Positions 63,400 through 64,000 of a stretch of 64,000 nt of DNA are shown here, piece by piece (the first letter of the stretch is position 1; the number at the start of each line of letters is the position of its first letter). The stretch spans positions 310,001 to 374,000 of the forward strand of contig NZ_FOIS01000002.1 in the NCBI RefSeq assembly GCF_900110455.1, read 5' to 3'. A program made the position numbers and the translations under genes. The DNA is from Natrinema salifodinae (lineage in GTDB: Archaea > Halobacteriota > Halobacteria > Halobacteriales > Natrialbaceae). The notes under the pieces were generated by a model. That model did no database searches. It was not told where the DNA came from and saw only the letters and a program-made list of their open reading frames with translations.

Positions 63400-64000
63400 T
63401 TACTCGTAGGGGTTCTCGACGACGACGGTCTCCTCGCGGCCGGGACCGACGCCGACCGCGTAGATCGGGGCGTCGAGTTCGTCGCTAAGGTACTCGAGGT
63501 AGGTCCGCGCGTTCTCGGGGATCGCGTCGTAGCCGTCCTCGGCGACCGCTTCCCAGTCGACCTCGGGCCAGCCGTCGAACGACTTGAACGTGGCCTCACA
63601 GCGGCCCCACTGCTCGGTCGTCGGGGGCATCGTGAAGATCTCCTCGCCGTCGAACTCGTAGCTGTGGCCGATCTGCACCTCGTCGAGGCCGGCGAGCACG
63701 TCGATGTGGTTGACCGCGAGGCCCGTAAAGCCGTTCGCGCGGGCCGCGTGCCGGAGCATCGGCATGTCGAGCCAGCCGACGCGGCGCGGGCGACCGGTGA
63801 CGGTGCCGTACTCCCCGCCTTCGTCGCGGATGTAGGTCGCGAGGTCCTCCTCGTCCGCGCCTGCGCCCTCGTCGGCGTCGTAGTCGGGCGTCTGACCCTC
63901 GACGCCGCCGAGTTCTGTCGGGAGCGGGCCGGTGCCGACCCGCGAGAGGTAGGCCTTGACGATGCCGATAACCTCGCCCTGTCCGACGACGGTGGGGCCG
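63400..64000 (-). CDS. purA: Adenylosuccinate synthase, C-terminal part (cut by window edge)
   Basis: About 200 codons, the C-terminal half; the start lies beyond the right edge. It makes adenylosuccinate from IMP, Asp and GTP. Landmarks are KAYLSRVGTGPLPTEL, EYGTVTGRPRRVGWLDMPML (the IMP loop with its Arg), and TYLEYLSDELDAPIYAVGVGPGREETVV at the end. A short acidic insert lies between the first two. In frame from 63999 to the stop at 63400. Confidence 0.95.
   Translation of the reverse strand, partial: GPTVVGQGEVIGIVKAYLSRVGTGPLPTELGGVEGQTPDYDADEGAGADEEDLATYIRDEGGEYGTVTGRPRRVGWLDMPMLRHAARANGFTGLAVNHIDVLAGLDEVQIGHSYEFDGEEIFTMPPTTEQWGRCEATFKSFDGWPEVDWEAVAEDGYDAIPENARTYLEYLSDELDAPIYAVGVGPGREETVVVENPYE

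Overview
The window is chromosomal DNA of a haloarchaeon. The evidence is high GC coding DNA with acidic proteins, archaeal TFE, an archaeal 7S (SRP) RNA, RNase P component 4, geranylgeranylglycerol-phosphate geranylgeranyltransferase, a Bat-type regulator, Tat/lipobox signals and TATA-type promoters. A member of the Natrialbaceae is my best guess, but that is inference. No rRNA, CRISPR array or replication origin is visible. There is one tRNA.

Layout: 1-6.2 kb is a chemotaxis cluster (cheW, cheY, cheB and a very large cheA on the minus strand, plus a second cheW-like gene divergently). 6.3-8.3 kb is a tightly packed tfe-DUF2110-lipoprotein operon. 8.4-12.7 kb is housekeeping and small metabolism (metallo-hydrolase, acyl-CoA ligase, tRNA methyltransferase Trm56, cupin, small membrane protein). 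12.8-23.3 kb is an acetate uptake and activation island: two acetyl-CoA synthetase paralogues, a two-gene sodium/solute symporter (large subunit plus DUF4212), three universal stress proteins and a Bat-type regulator between the synthetases. 23.3-26.7 kb is a tungstate (TupABC-like) transporter with a ModE/TOBE-like regulator. 26.9-29.1 kb is a regulator/methyltransferase divergent pair.

29.1-42.5 kb is the accessory region. It ends at a tRNA-Arg(TCG) gene (42482-42555). Copies of the 3' end of that tRNA lie at 38569, 36690 and 33016, so at least three integration events appear to be stacked on the same target. The segments hold two decayed tyrosine integrases, virus-like gene fragments, an AT-rich cassette coding a Tat-signal protein and a small two-helix membrane protein, a zinc-ribbon/unknown two-gene operon, and a dead IS6-type element. 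A subtilase whose catalytic Asp is Asn and a berberine-bridge-like FAD oxidase lie on the left side of the region.

42.7-64 kb returns to core genes: ether-lipid prenyltransferase, RAD55-like ATPase, CoA-binding protein, a divergent prenyl synthetase, cysteine synthase family enzyme, 7S RNA, MscS, YhbY, Rnp4, two orphan family-5 substrate-binding proteins around a PAP2 membrane protein, PhoD, CbiX and its DR2241 partner, a Trm112-like zinc protein and the C-terminal part of PurA at the right edge.

The most noteworthy items are the tandem tRNA-Arg integration array and its AT-rich cargo, the Asp-to-Asn subtilase, the oversized CheA linker, the acetate island with a regulator carrying a recombinase-like domain, and several inverted repeats at start codons. 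All functions are read from sequence motifs and memory of families; nothing was searched against a database.
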